DNA from: Streptomyces cadmiisoli
Lineage (GTDB): Bacteria; Actinomycetota; Actinomycetes; Streptomycetales; Streptomycetaceae
Length of the DNA: 64,000 nt
Reading direction: 5' to 3'
Assembly (NCBI RefSeq): GCF_003261055.1
Contig: NZ_CP030073.1
Coordinates: 5,332,001-5,396,000 of the forward strand
This document shows positions 9,852 to 17,777 of the stretch, piece by piece. The notes under the pieces are model-generated. The model worked only from the letters and a program-made list of their open reading frames with translations. It was not told the DNA's origin and did no database searches. The stretch's first letter is position 1; each line of letters starts with the position of its first letter. A program made the position numbers and the translations under genes.

Positions 9852-10114
9852 GTGCGCCGGTATTGCCGAAAAGGGGGGTGTTCCGTCGTCCGCGTCGGGC
9901 AGGAGACATCCTGAACATGTCGGCGGCAACCATGACGGGGGTGACGCGGCGGACCGGCCGGACCGGCCGTCTTCCCATCTGTGCGGAGGGCACGTGCCGT
10001 GTGTACCCGTACCGGCCATGTGACCCACACTGAGTACTGAGCGCCGAGTGCGGCGATGTGCTCGGAACCGAACTCTTGAAACGTGAACTGGTGAATCGGT
10101 GAGGTGAAGCGCTG

Positions 10115-10705
10115 ATGAGCACCACCCGGCCCTACTCGCCGGGCGACCGCGGGCCGGAGCCCGGCGGCGCTTCCGGGGCGTCCGGGGTGTCCGAGGGGGA
10201 CGCACCCGGGGACGGGGCGTCCGAAGGCGGCACGACTGTGTCCTCGGCGTCCTCGGCACCCGCGGCCTCCTCGGTGTCCTCGGCGGCCCCGGTGCCGCGG
10301 CACACCCGCACGCTGAGCTTCGAGGGTGCCAGCGGTGTCGTCCCGATGGCCCGCGACTTCGCCCGTCAGGCGCTGTACGCGTGGGGCTGGCTGCCGGCTT
10401 CCTCCGCGGACCGGCGAGCCGCCGCCGAGGACGTGCTGCTCGTCGTGTCCGAGCTGGTCACCAACGCCTGTCTGCACGCCGAGGGGCCGGACGAGCTGTG
10501 GATCTCCTGTGACAACAAGGTGATCCGGATCGAGGTCTCCGACCGCGGTACCGGCCAGCCCGCACCCCGCACCCCGCACCGCGCCGGCCGCCCCGGCGGC
10601 CACGGCATGTTCATCGTCCAGCGCCTGTGCCTGGACTGGGGCGTCGTGCGCACCCCCGGTGTCGGCGGAAAGCGCGTCTGGGCCGAGCTGGGCGCGCCCG
10701 CGTAG
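10115..10705 (+). CDS. ATP-binding anti-sigma factor (HATPase_c, SpoIIAB/RsbW-like)
   Basis: 196 residues. The first 60-70 are a disordered Ser/Gly/Ala/Pro-rich extension; the rest is a GHKL ATPase with the N-box VLLVVSELVTNACLHA, the G1 region VSDRGTG and GGHGMFIV. Such proteins hold SigB-type sigma factors and phosphorylate the matching STAS antagonist. The long N-terminal extension is a difference from classical RsbW. GGTGAGGTGAAG precedes the ATG. Probable partner of the sigma factor at 8290 and the STAS protein at 9468; pairing is inferred from position only. Confidence 0.9.
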   Translation: MSTTRPYSPGDRGPEPGGASGASGVSEGDAPGDGASEGGTTVSSASSAPAASSVSSAAPVPRHTRTLSFEGASGVVPMARDFARQALYAWGWLPASSADRRAAAEDVLLVVSELVTNACLHAEGPDELWISCDNKVIRIEVSDRGTGQPAPRTPHRAGRPGGHGMFIVQRLCLDWGVVRTPGVGGKRVWAELGAPA

Positions 10706-10720
10706 CACCCGGCCGTCGCC

Positions 10721-10771
10721 GCCCGGGACGCGACACCCGCCCGGCACGGCCCGGGACGCGCGACACCCGCC
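10721..10771. repeat. Imperfect direct repeat between anti-sigma gene and surface operon
   Basis: Two copies of GCCCGGGACGCG(CG)ACACCCGCC, 21 bp at 10721-10741 and 23 bp at 10749-10771, differing by a CG insertion. Non-coding, shortly after the anti-sigma stop. Role unknown. Confidence 0.5.
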
Positions 10772-10876
10772 TGGGGTTACCCGGGGTTCGAACCCTTCCG
10801 CGGACATCACCGCACGCACGCCGGATCGTCACAACTCCGGGGTGCACCGCGTCTTCCTTCCTCCGGCCCCCGGGCG

Positions 10877-10906
10877 TACCTTGACGGCCCATCTGATGTG
10901 CCGTCA
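10877..10906 (+). promoter_or_regulatory. -10 box and 7-bp dyad before the surface-protein operon
   Basis: TACCTT (10877-10882) fits a TANNNT -10 box. It is followed by an inverted repeat TGACGGC (10882-10888) / GCCGTCA (10900-10906) around 11 bases, then the AGGAGG ribosome site at 10913. Transcription from this box would start near 10889, inside the dyad. It is therefore more likely a DNA operator than a full RNA hairpin. Confidence 0.4.
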
Positions 10907-10929
10907 GGAATCAGGAGGCGATGACGCCG

Positions 10930-11625
10930 ATGTCGACCGTGTCGTACCGGAAACGAACCACAGCGCTCGCGTCCGCCGCGGCCCTGGCCGGCTCGGTGGT
11001 GCTGCTCGCCGCCCCGACGGCCCGTGCCGAGGTCGTCGACGTCGACTACCAGTGCAAGACACCGATCGGCGACAAGAGCGCCGTCTCGCCGATCGACATC
11101 AAGGGTGAGAAGAGCGGGGCCGGTTACAAGCTCACCATGTCCTGGCAGAAGGGCGTGTCGTCCAGCCCGGTCGAACTCGGCAAGGGCGCGATGAAGCCGA
11201 GCGCCACCATCGAACTCGGCGGCGCCGACAGCGGCACGGTGAACGTCACCGGCCCGGCCAACCAGGCCGCGATCCCCGCCGACACCCCGATCAAGATCAA
11301 CGACCTGTCCGGCACGTACACCCCGAAGAAGTCCGGCAAGGTCACCTTCACGGCGGGCGTGCTCACCATCAAGGCGCTGGGCACCACCACCACCTGCACC
11401 CCGAGCAACGACCCCGGACCGGCCCTGACCCTCGACGTCACGGCGGCGGGCGGCGGTTCGACCGGTTCCCGAAGCGGCGGCGGCTCCGGGGCCGAACTCC
11501 CGCAGACCGGCCCCGAGGACTCCGCGATCGCCCTCGGCACCCTCGGCGGCACGGTCCTGCTCGCGGGTGCCGCGGGCGCGCTGTGGCTGACCCGCCGGAA
11601 CCAGACGGCGCGCGTACGCCGCTGA
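10930..11625 (+). CDS. Secreted cell-wall-anchored protein with C-terminal LPQTG sorting signal
   Basis: 231 residues. N-terminal signal peptide (basic YRKR, then a hydrophobic run to AAPTARAE), a beta-rich domain starting YQCKTPIGDK and ending LGTTTTCTP, a Gly/Ser linker, then LPQTG 42 residues from the end, a hydrophobic span and the tail TRRNQTARVRR: a complete sortase signal. The LPXTG form differs from the LAXTG preferred by Streptomyces sortase E. AGGAGG is 2 nt from the first in-frame ATG (10921) and 11 nt from the second (10930); I prefer 10930. First gene of a four-gene operon; its domain is repeated in the last gene. Confidence 0.85.
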   Translation: MSTVSYRKRTTALASAAALAGSVVLLAAPTARAEVVDVDYQCKTPIGDKSAVSPIDIKGEKSGAGYKLTMSWQKGVSSSPVELGKGAMKPSATIELGGADSGTVNVTGPANQAAIPADTPIKINDLSGTYTPKKSGKVTFTAGVLTIKALGTTTTCTPSNDPGPALTLDVTAAGGGSTGSRSGGGSGAELPQTGPEDSAIALGTLGGTVLLAGAAGALWLTRRNQTARVRR

Positions 11626-11656
11626 CCCCGCCGCAGCCCGACCGCCGGAGCCGCCG

Positions 11657-12520
11657 ATGTCGTACGCCCGCCGGGCCCCGTACCGTTGCGCGTCCGTCCT
11701 GCTGTGCGCCGGGACCGTCCTGCTGGGCGGTGCCCCGGCGGCCGCCGCGGCCGACGGCTGGTCCGTCGCGCCCGCCGGCGGCCACCGCCCCGCCTTCTAC
11801 GCGGAGGGCCCGCCCGGCACCGCGCTCCAGGACGCGGTGTCCGTGACCAACCGCGCCGGGCACCCGGTCACCGTGCGGCTGCGCGGCACCGGCCCGCCGA
11901 TCGCCTTCGCCGACGCCGAGGTGCGGGTGCCCGCCCGCACCCGGGCGGACATCCCGTTCACCGTGACCGTGCCCGAGGGCGCGCCGCCCGGCGACCACGC
12001 GGGCTCCGTCGTCGTACGCGACGGCGACGGTCGCTCCCGGTCCGTCCCGCTGCGGCTGCGCGCCGGCGGGCCGACACTGTCCGCGCTGACGCTCGAACGC
12101 GTCGTCGTACGGGGCGACCGCATCACGTACGACCTGGTCAACCGCGGTACCACCACGCTCGTACCGACCCTCGCCGTACGGGCCGACGGCCTGTTCGGCA
12201 CCGTGCTCGACCGGGGCCCGCGCACCCTGTCCGCCGAACTGCCGCCGGGCCGCCGGGTGCGACTGCACGAACCGTGGCCCGGCCGCCCCGCCCTGGACGC
12301 GGTGGACGTCCGGCTGACGGTGACCGCGGCCGGCGGGGTACGTGACACGGCGTCGGCCTCGGCCCGGTTCGTGCCGTGGGGCCCGCTCGCGGGCGCGCTG
12401 ACCGCCGCCGCGGGCGCGGCGGTCGTACTGCGACGTCGCCGGCGCCGGGTGCGCCGCATGCCGGACACGGCCGGGGAACACCGGTCCGACCAGGTCGAGT
12501 TGACGGGAGTGGCGCCATGA
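11657..12520 (+). CDS. Secreted, membrane-tethered protein resembling DUF916/WxL-associated domains
   Basis: 287 residues. Signal peptide ending GGAPAAAAADG; an Ig-like beta domain opening with FYAEGPPGTALQDAVSVTNR, the style of WxL-peptidoglycan-binding (DUF916-like) domains; a second beta domain; then one transmembrane segment (PLAGALTAAAGAAVVL) and a strongly basic cytoplasmic tail (RRRRRRVRR). Family assignment is from sequence flavour only. It starts 31 bp after the LPQTG gene, and its TGA overlaps the next ATG (ATGA). It could hold or present the sortase-anchored partners at the wall; that is inference. Confidence 0.75.
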   Translation: MSYARRAPYRCASVLLCAGTVLLGGAPAAAAADGWSVAPAGGHRPAFYAEGPPGTALQDAVSVTNRAGHPVTVRLRGTGPPIAFADAEVRVPARTRADIPFTVTVPEGAPPGDHAGSVVVRDGDGRSRSVPLRLRAGGPTLSALTLERVVVRGDRITYDLVNRGTTTLVPTLAVRADGLFGTVLDRGPRTLSAELPPGRRVRLHEPWPGRPALDAVDVRLTVTAAGGVRDTASASARFVPWGPLAGALTAAAGAAVVLRRRRRRVRRMPDTAGEHRSDQVELTGVAP

Positions 12521-13593
12521 GGACCCGGATCGCGGTGCTGTTCGCGGCGCTGGCGCTGCTGCTCGGGCCGCTCGTGGCCGCCCCGGCCGCGTCCGCCGCC
12601 GAGGGGCCCGCCGTGAAACTGTCGAAGGCGCAGGCGGGCACCGGCGGCTCGATCACCGTGACCGGCAGCGGATGGCGGGAACGGGCGCTGCTGATGATCC
12701 TGATCTGCGGTCGGTCGGTGCCCTCCCGGGGCGTGATCGGCGGCACCAACTCCTGTGCCAACGCCGACGGCCGGGCCGTCACCACCGACGCCGAGGGCCG
12801 GTTCCGCAGGACGCTGCCGGTCGCCGAGCCGCCGGTGCCGTGCCCGTGCGTGGTGCACGTCGCCACGGTGACCGGGGCCGAGGCGCAGGCCGACGCCGTC
12901 TTCCAGGTCGCCGGGCACAGCGTCGAACCGCTGCCCGCCGAAGCGGCCGGCGGCCGGCTGTCGGTGCTCGACGACACCCGGCTCGACGGCTCCGGCGGCC
13001 TGCTCACCTGGTTCGGCGCGCCGCCCACCCGCACCTTCGTCTTCACCGTCGGCAATGTCGGCACCTCGGCCGTCAAGAATCCCGTCTTCCAGATCGGCAC
13101 GTCGCACGGCGTGTTCGCCCCGCAGTGGCAGGAACAGCAGTGGCGGGGCACCGTCGAACCCGGCAAAAGGGCCCGGATCAGCCTGCCGGTGGAGCTCGCG
13201 GCCGGGGCGCACGGCGACTACACCGTCTCGCTGAAGTACGGCGGCAAGGTGCTCGCCGAGCAGCCCTGGGGCGTGGGCCGGCCGTGGGGCGTGACGCTGT
13301 TCTGGCTCCTGGTCTGCCTGGTCGTACCGGCCGCCGTGTTCCGCGCCGGGATGGCCGTGGTCGACCGGGTCCGCCCGCCCCGTCCGGGCGGCGCCCGCCA
13401 CCGCGGCCTGCGGCTGCCCGAACTCGCCCTGCGGCTGCCGGGGCTGACACCCCGCCAGGATCCGCCCGAATCGAACTCGACCCTGCCGTGGTTCACCCCG
13501 GACTCCGGTCCGGGCACGGCCTGTCGGCTCTCCGCACCGCACGACGACAGTCCGACGAGTCCTACGACTCCGCTCAGGAAGGGACCCACGTGA
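12517..13593 (+). CDS. Secreted, membrane-anchored protein with neocarzinostatin/Ig-like domain
   Basis: 358 residues with a clear signal peptide (ending AAPAASAAEG). The first domain (VKLSKAQAGTGGSITVTGSGW, with paired cysteines around NSCAN and PCPC) looks like a neocarzinostatin/IPT-type beta sandwich. A second beta domain follows, then a transmembrane helix (VTLFWLLVCLVVPAAVF) and a Pro-rich cytoplasmic tail. Translationally coupled to both neighbours (ATGA at 12517, GTGA at 13590). No enzyme motif seen. Likely a structural or assembly component of the surface complex encoded by this operon. Confidence 0.75.
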   Translation: MRTRIAVLFAALALLLGPLVAAPAASAAEGPAVKLSKAQAGTGGSITVTGSGWRERALLMILICGRSVPSRGVIGGTNSCANADGRAVTTDAEGRFRRTLPVAEPPVPCPCVVHVATVTGAEAQADAVFQVAGHSVEPLPAEAAGGRLSVLDDTRLDGSGGLLTWFGAPPTRTFVFTVGNVGTSAVKNPVFQIGTSHGVFAPQWQEQQWRGTVEPGKRARISLPVELAAGAHGDYTVSLKYGGKVLAEQPWGVGRPWGVTLFWLLVCLVVPAAVFRAGMAVVDRVRPPRPGGARHRGLRLPELALRLPGLTPRQDPPESNSTLPWFTPDSGPGTACRLSAPHDDSPTSPTTPLRKGPT

Positions 13594-14930
13594 GTACGCC
13601 AAGGAGAGTCACACCGGCCGGCGGACCCGACGGCCGGCGCAGAACGGCCGCCGCCGGCCTCGCCCTGCTGCTCGGCGGCGCGGGCGCCCTGCTCGGCGTG
13701 GCCGCGGGGCCCGCGCAGGCCGCGGAGGTGTCGTACCGGACGGAGTGCGTCCCGCCCGCGATATCCGGTCTGCCGCCCGTGCAGGGCACCACGACGGTGG
13801 ACATCACCGCGCCCGCCACTGCGAAGGTGGGTGACGATGTCGAGGTGGTCTGGACGTTCGTCGAGGCGGCCTCCAAGAACCCCGACATCGTCGACCTCCC
13901 GGAGAACTCGGTCCAGCCCAGCGGGACCCTCAAGGCGGCCGGCGCGCAGGTCGCGGACATCGCCCTGCAAGGGCCCCGGGAGAACCCGCCCATCCCCAAG
14001 GGCGCCGCCATGGTGCTCTCCGAGATGAAGGGCACGCTGAAGCTGACGACGCCCGGCGAGGTGACGCTGACCCCCGACGCGTACACCATCAACGCCATGT
14101 CCACGGACACCGAGTGCACCCCCGAGGAGGCCGTGCGGCCGGCCGCGACCATCGACGTGGCCGCGGGGGGCGGCGGTACCGGCGGACCCACGCCCGATCC
14201 CACGGACACCGCCTCCGATCCGCCGTCCGGCACACCGGCCCCCACCCCGACCGGGAGCGGGGGAGGCGACAACGGCGGCTCCGGTGGCGGGGGCGGCGGG
14301 CAGACGGACTTCACCGGCAAGGAGGTCCAGGTGCCCTACGAGTGCAAGACGCCCATCGGTGACAAGGAGGCCACCTCGCCGGTGCAGATCGACGCCCGCA
14401 AGGACGGCGGGAGTTTCGATCTCACCGTGCGGTTCGAGGAGTCGGTGATGGACAGCCCCGCCGACATCCCGGCGGACTCGGTCAAGCCGTCGATGGAGGT
14501 GGTCCTGGGCGGCGCCGACACCGGCACGGTCCATGTGGAGGGCCCCACCAACGCCGAGCCCATCGCGTCGGGCGACCCGATCGAGATCCCCGACCTGACG
14601 GGCACCTACAAGCCGGGCGCGAGCGGTGAGTCCACGCTGTCCCCGGGTGTCCTGACGGTCGAGGCGCTGGGCACGACCACGACCTGCACCCCGGCGAAGT
14701 CCGAGGTCTCGCTGACCCTGGACACCACCGAGCAGGCGGGCGGCGCCTCGGGCGGCGGGGGCTCGGCCTCCGGCGGAGCGGCCTCCGGCGGCTCGGACGC
14801 GGGCGGCGGGCTGGCCGAGACCGGCGCCGCGGACGACGGCGGCCTGAAGGCCCTCGGCCTCGTCGCCGGGACGGCGGTGCTGCTGGGCGCCGCGGTGTTC
14901 ACGTTCCTGCCCGGGCGGCGCCCGCACTGA
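13590..14930 (+). CDS. Secreted protein with LAETG sortase E-type signal and duplicated beta domain
   Basis: 446 residues; the GTG start overlaps the upstream stop. Signal peptide ends GPAQAAE. Two related beta domains are joined by a Pro/Thr/Gly linker: the first opens RTECVPPAISG, the second YECKTPIGDK. The second is clearly paralogous to the LPQTG protein at 10930 (shared CKTPIGDK, GGAD(S/T)GTV, TGTY, LGTTTTCTP). The C-terminus has a Gly/Ser linker, LAETG 39 residues from the end, a hydrophobic helix and RRPH. LAXTG is the motif used by Streptomyces SrtE, the enzyme that anchors chaplins. Last gene of the operon. Confidence 0.85.
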   Translation: MSTPRRVTPAGGPDGRRRTAAAGLALLLGGAGALLGVAAGPAQAAEVSYRTECVPPAISGLPPVQGTTTVDITAPATAKVGDDVEVVWTFVEAASKNPDIVDLPENSVQPSGTLKAAGAQVADIALQGPRENPPIPKGAAMVLSEMKGTLKLTTPGEVTLTPDAYTINAMSTDTECTPEEAVRPAATIDVAAGGGGTGGPTPDPTDTASDPPSGTPAPTPTGSGGGDNGGSGGGGGGQTDFTGKEVQVPYECKTPIGDKEATSPVQIDARKDGGSFDLTVRFEESVMDSPADIPADSVKPSMEVVLGGADTGTVHVEGPTNAEPIASGDPIEIPDLTGTYKPGASGESTLSPGVLTVEALGTTTTCTPAKSEVSLTLDTTEQAGGASGGGGSASGGAASGGSDAGGGLAETGAADDGGLKALGLVAGTAVLLGAAVFTFLPGRRPH

Positions 14931-15006
14931 GCGGCCCGCCGGGACCACGCGCCGCCCCGAGGCGGCCCGCCGCGGCGGTGCGCCGTACCGCGCGCGGGTG
15001 AACGGC

Positions 15007-15044
15007 GGAGGGCCACCGCACCCACGTGGGTGCGGTGGCCCTCC
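15007..15044. terminator. Bidirectional terminator between surface operon and peptide transporter
   Basis: Perfect 38-bp palindrome: arm GGAGGGCCACCGCACCCAC and its exact complement, centred between 15025 and 15026. It sits between two convergent genes and can form an extended hairpin from either strand. Confidence 0.85.
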
Positions 15045-15064
15045 GGCTGCCGGGCGGCGGCGTC

Positions 15065-16561
15065 TCAGCGGACGTCGCCCATCAGCTGCTTGACCTTGTT
15101 GCGGTACATCCAGACCGCGACACCGGCGAGCACGGCGAGCGTGGCCTCCAGGGCGACGACACCCGACTTGTTCAGGTCGACGCCGGCGATGGACAGCAGA
15201 CCGGTGGTCGCGTCACCGGCGGTGACCGCCAGGAACCAGACACCCATCATCTGCGAGGCGTACTTCGCGGGCGCCATCTTCGTGGTCACCGACAGGCCGA
15301 CCGGGGAGAGCAGCAGCTCACCGACGGTCTGCGTGAAGTAGATCGCCACCAGCCACATCGCGGCCGCCTTGTGACCGCCCTCGGCGATCGACAGCGGGGC
15401 CAGGAAGAGGAAGAAGGAGGTGCCGACCAGGACCAGACCCGAGCCGAACTTCACGATCGTGCTCGGCTCCTTGCCGCGCCGGTTCAGCGCCAGCCAGAAC
15501 CAGGCGAAGACCGGGGCCAGGGCCATGATCAGGACGGGGTTGACCGACTGGTACCAGGAGACCGGGAACTCCCAGCCGAAGACGCTGTTCTCGGCCGAGG
15601 AGTCGGCGAAGAGGGACAGGGTCGAGCCCCCCTGGTCGTAGATCATCCAGAAGACGGCCGCGGCGACGAAGAACCAGATGTACGCGGACATCTTCGACTG
15701 CTCGGCGCGGTCCAGCTCCCGGTCCCGCTTGATCCGGGTCAGCACCATGACGGGGATGATCACACCGAGCAGGGTCAGCGGGACCAGGATCCAGTTCAGG
15801 GTGTAGCTGCCGGAGAAGCCGACGATCGCGTAGAAGACGACGGCGATGCCCGCCCAGACGGCGGACTTGCGCAGCGTCGTGTACTTCTCGGCAGCGGACA
15901 GCGGCTTCGGGACCGTGCTGGAGGCCGGGGCGAGGTGACGGCCGCCGAGCAGGAACTGGGCCAGACCCAGCGCCATGCCGAGCGCGGCGAGCGCGAAGCC
16001 GAGGTGCCAGTCGACGTTCTCGCCGATGGTGCCGATGACCAGCGGAGCGGCGAAGGCACCCAGGTTGATGCCCATGTAGAACACGGTGAAGCCGCCGTCG
16101 CGGCGCGGGTCGTCCGGGCCGTCGTAGAGCTGGCCGACCATGGTGGAGATGTTGGCCTTCAGCAGGCCCGAGCCGATCGCGACCAGGCCGAGGCCCCCGT
16201 AGAAGGTGCCGGAGGCGGGCAGCGCCAGCGTGAGGTGGCCCAGCATGATCACCGCGCCGGCCACGGCGACGGTCTTGCGCGGACCCCAGACCCGGTCACC
16301 GAACCAGCCGCCCGGCAGGGCGAGCAGGTACACCAGCGACACGTACACGGAGTAGATCGCGGTCGCGGTGGCCGCGTCGAGATGCAGGCCGCCCGGCGCG
16401 ACGAGGTACAGCGGGAGCAGAGCCCTCATGCCGTAGTAGGAGAACCGCTCCCACATCTCGGTCATGAAGAGAGTGGCCAGTCCGCGGGGGTGGCCGAAGA
16501 AGGTCCGCTCGGACCCGGGGCTTCCCGGGGAGACCGAGTCCTTCGTCAGGCTGGACGCCAT
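15065..16561 (-). CDS. Proton-dependent oligopeptide transporter (POT/PTR2 family)
   Basis: 498-residue MFS-type integral membrane protein of the POT family, which brings di- and tripeptides into the cell with protons. Family motifs: ERFSYYGMRALLPLYL in helix 1, DRVWGPRKTVAVAGA after helix 2, and the PTR2 signature FYMGINLGAFAAPLV. The last part has the conserved PVGLSVTTKMAP. Start ATG at 16561 with AAGGA upstream; the open frame continues further 5' through non-coding leader. Expression may be tuned by a terminator-like hairpin about 220 nt upstream. Convergent with the surface operon, divergent from a two-component system. Confidence 0.93.
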   Translation of the reverse strand: MASSLTKDSVSPGSPGSERTFFGHPRGLATLFMTEMWERFSYYGMRALLPLYLVAPGGLHLDAATATAIYSVYVSLVYLLALPGGWFGDRVWGPRKTVAVAGAVIMLGHLTLALPASGTFYGGLGLVAIGSGLLKANISTMVGQLYDGPDDPRRDGGFTVFYMGINLGAFAAPLVIGTIGENVDWHLGFALAALGMALGLAQFLLGGRHLAPASSTVPKPLSAAEKYTTLRKSAVWAGIAVVFYAIVGFSGSYTLNWILVPLTLLGVIIPVMVLTRIKRDRELDRAEQSKMSAYIWFFVAAAVFWMIYDQGGSTLSLFADSSAENSVFGWEFPVSWYQSVNPVLIMALAPVFAWFWLALNRRGKEPSTIVKFGSGLVLVGTSFFLFLAPLSIAEGGHKAAAMWLVAIYFTQTVGELLLSPVGLSVTTKMAPAKYASQMMGVWFLAVTAGDATTGLLSIAGVDLNKSGVVALEATLAVLAGVAVWMYRNKVKQLMGDVR

Positions 16562-16786
16562 GGTCGATCCTTGCTCGTCGGGACGCGCTCCAAGAGCGAT
16601 GCGCGCCCGGTGGGGGGACGGCCGGCACCGGCGGTTCGGCCGTCCACCCCACGCCCACGGGGAGTTTGCTCCGCCACGGAGCGAGAGACGGCGGCCACCG
16701 GGATCCACGCCCCACGCGCGGCGCTGCGCGCGAGGCCCGGCCACAGGTCATTCCTTCGGGCCGACCGAAGCCGGCCCGCACACAAA

Positions 16787-16823
16787 AGAGACCCTCGGCG
16801 TCAAAGCGGCGCCAAAGGTCCCT
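16787..16823 (-). terminator. Intrinsic-terminator-like hairpin in the long leader of the peptide transporter
   Basis: On the minus strand the arm AGGGACCTTTGGCG (16823-16810) pairs with CGCCGAGGGTCTCT (16800-16787) over 14 positions, with three G-U pairs and a 9-nt loop. A run of four T ends at 16784. It lies about 220 nt before the transporter ATG, so it would end transcription inside the leader unless an alternative fold forms; the immediately 5' CCTGT/ACAGG hairpin shares bases with the terminator arm. The rest of the 484-bp gap (16562-17045) holds no gene. Confidence 0.55.
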
Positions 16824-17033
16824 GTGGTACTACAGGCGTCCCATCACCATACGGCAGGACACTGCCGGATTTGAAACGACTTGAGAGACGGATCACAGGT
16901 GTCGCGGGAACCCCAGGCGTACCTTCGAAGGTCCTTCCCAGGATCGCACCCCACAGATATAGGTCCGTACCAAGGGTTCACAGGTAAGAATCCCGGCTCC
17001 GCCGTCTCACCCCGGCTCGCGGCACCGGCGGAC

Positions 17034-17045
17034 TACCATCGGCAC
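17034..17045 (+). promoter_or_regulatory. -10 box placing a leaderless start at the response-regulator ATG
   Basis: TACCAT at 17034-17039 followed by six bases and the ATG at 17046. There is no Shine-Dalgarno sequence. This spacing puts the predicted RNA start at the ATG, as in leaderless actinobacterial mRNAs. No convincing -35 box. Confidence 0.5.
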
Positions 17046-17723
17046 ATGACTCGTGTACTGCTCGCCGAGGACGACGCGTCCATCTCGGAGCCGCTGGCAC
17101 GCGCGCTGCGCCGCGAAGGCTACGAGGTCGAGGTACGTGAGGACGGCCCCACCGCGCTCGACGCGGGACTGCAGGGCGGCGTCGATCTGGTCGTCCTGGA
17201 CCTCGGCCTGCCGGGCATGGACGGCCTGGAGGTGGCCCGCCGGCTGCGTGCCGAGGGTCACACCGTGCCGATCCTGATCCTGACCGCGCGCGCCGACGAG
17301 GTGGACACCGTCGTCGGCCTGGACGCGGGCGCCGACGACTACGTCACCAAGCCCTTCCGGCTCGCCGAGCTGCTCGCCCGGGTCCGGGCCCTGCTGCGGC
17401 GCGGCGCGGCCGAGCCCCAGCAGCCGCCCGCCACGCACGGCGTGCGCATCGACGTGGAGTCGCACCGCGCCTGGATGGGTGACGAGGAGCTCCAGCTCAC
17501 GGCCAAGGAGTTCGATCTGCTGCGGGTCCTGGTGCGGGACGCCGGCCGGGTCGTCACCCGCGACCAGCTGATGCGGGAGGTCTGGGACACCACCTGGTGG
17601 TCGTCGACCAAGACGCTCGACATGCACATCTCCTGGCTGCGCAAGAAGCTGGGCGACGACGCCGCGAACCCCCGGTACATCGCGACCGTGCGCGGTGTGG
17701 GCTTCCGTTTCGAGAAGAGCTGA
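17046..17723 (+). CDS. OmpR/PhoB-family response regulator
   Basis: 225 residues: receiver domain with acidic pocket AEDD, phospho-acceptor D52 in VVLDLGLPG, conserved KPF lysine, then a winged-helix DNA-binding domain (LTAKEFDLLRVLVRDAGRVVTRDQLMREVW, SSTKTLDMHISWLRKKLG). It acts as a cytoplasmic transcription factor switched by the histidine kinase encoded 54 bp downstream. The ATG has a -10 box exactly where a leaderless transcript would begin. Targets are unknown; the divergent peptide transporter is an obvious candidate. Confidence 0.95.
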   Translation: MTRVLLAEDDASISEPLARALRREGYEVEVREDGPTALDAGLQGGVDLVVLDLGLPGMDGLEVARRLRAEGHTVPILILTARADEVDTVVGLDAGADDYVTKPFRLAELLARVRALLRRGAAEPQQPPATHGVRIDVESHRAWMGDEELQLTAKEFDLLRVLVRDAGRVVTRDQLMREVWDTTWWSSTKTLDMHISWLRKKLGDDAANPRYIATVRGVGFRFEKS

Positions 17724-17777
17724 GGCACAGCCGCCCTCGCGGGCCGGGCCACCGTTTCCCTACGAGTAAGTAAGAAA

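Noticed and set aside
10783..10795. GGGGTTCGAACCC, a tRNA T-arm-like sequence
   Set aside because: No acceptor stem, D-arm or anticodon arm could be placed in the 70 bases upstream; more likely a chance dyad.
16881..17045. 55-codon N-terminal extension of the response regulator
   Set aside because: Receiver domain begins at the ATG 17046 with the canonical VLLAEDD strand, and the extension lacks coding character.
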